Below are positions 63,882 through 64,000 of a DNA stretch of 64,000 nt, piece by piece; the stretch's first letter is position 1, and the number at the start of each line of letters is the position of its first letter. Source of the DNA: Corynebacterium resistens DSM 45100. GTDB lineage: Bacteria > Actinomycetota > Actinomycetes > Mycobacteriales > Mycobacteriaceae. Position numbers and translations under genes: made by a program. The notes beneath the pieces are model-generated. The model saw only the letters and a program-made list of their open reading frames with translations. It did no database searches and had not been told where the DNA came from. Where the stretch lies: positions 2,170,001 to 2,234,000 of the forward strand of contig NC_015673.1 in the NCBI RefSeq assembly GCF_000177535.2. Direction: 5' to 3'.

Positions 63882-64000
63882 TTAACGAGCCTTCTCCAGG
63901 ACCTCGACGAGGCGGAAGTGCTTCGTCTTGGACAGTGGGCGGGTCTCCTCGATCAACACGCGGTCGCCAACACCAGCGGTGTCGTTCTCGTCGTGAACCT
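63882..64000 (-). CDS. rpsQ: 30S ribosomal protein S17, C-terminal part
   Basis: The minus-strand frame entering from the window edge reads [20 protein letters not shown], then [18 protein letters not shown] and stops at 63882. This is the C-terminal half of S17. The N-terminus lies outside the window. In the S10 cluster rpsQ precedes rplN, and here the two are separated by the small secreted protein gene and terminators. Confidence 0.95.
   Translation of the reverse strand, partial: VHDENDTAGVGDRVLIEETRPLSKTKHFRLVEVLEKAR

Overview
The window is a stretch of actinobacterial chromosome, almost certainly Corynebacterium. The core has high GC and encodes actinobacterial ribosomal proteins, GlmS/GlmM and an ESX-4-type secretion locus. 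Its gene order glmM-rpsI-rplM-esx-esx-Rv3446c-like-eccC-eccD-mycP-eccB-truA-rplQ-rpoA-rpsD-rpsK-rpsM-infA parallels the ESX-4 region of Mycobacterium tuberculosis. I cannot name the species.

Layout. 1-11.1 kb: a partial unknown gene, a TsaB-RimI-TsaD triple fusion, an Alr-TsaE fusion, a small secreted protein, glmS, a serine-less alpha/beta hydrolase, and a four-gene coupled operon of unknown function with a possible -1 frameshift. 11.3-15.2 kb: glmM, rpsI, rplM and a PRC-barrel/DUF2382 stress protein. 15.7-25.9 kb: the ESX-4-like locus. 25.9-41.2 kb: a large membrane protein, truA, rplQ-rpoA-rpsD-rpsK-rpsM, infA, a dicarboxylate/amino-acid symporter, map, adk-secY, and the distal spc operon rplO-rpmD-rpsE-rplR-rplF-rpsH. 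61.4-64 kb: the proximal part, rplE-rplX-rplN, then a small secreted protein and the end of rpsQ. The spc operon is therefore split, with about 20 kb of accessory DNA between rpsH and rplE.

The accessory interval is the most unusual part. A plus-strand siderophore ABC transporter (permease plus ATPase) has decayed: the permease has lost its 5' end, and the ATPase is cut once by an IS110-family element and again by a roughly 12 kb island (about 44.05-55.98 kb). The island carries a serine recombinase, a class III lanthipeptide cluster, an FtsX-type ABC exporter, a second ABC exporter, and long AT-richer stretches of debris. The precursor is a 41-codon gene with a class III-type leader motif (LIDLQ) and two perfect SxxSxxC (labionin-type) core motifs. 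The synthetase is split: lyase and kinase domains are on one protein, and a zinc-ligand-free LanC-like cyclase is on the next. A terminator hairpin separates the precursor gene from the synthetase gene. To the right, an intact siderophore uptake operon (lipoprotein, two permeases, ATPase) and a divergent siderophore-interacting reductase share a region with a candidate DtxR box.

How the genes work together: the Tsa proteins make t6A on tRNA, Alr/GlmS/GlmM feed the cell wall, the ESX-4 genes build a type VII secretion system, the iron genes import and reduce ferric siderophore, and the island makes and exports a modified peptide. All family calls rest on reading motifs and gene order; no database search was run.
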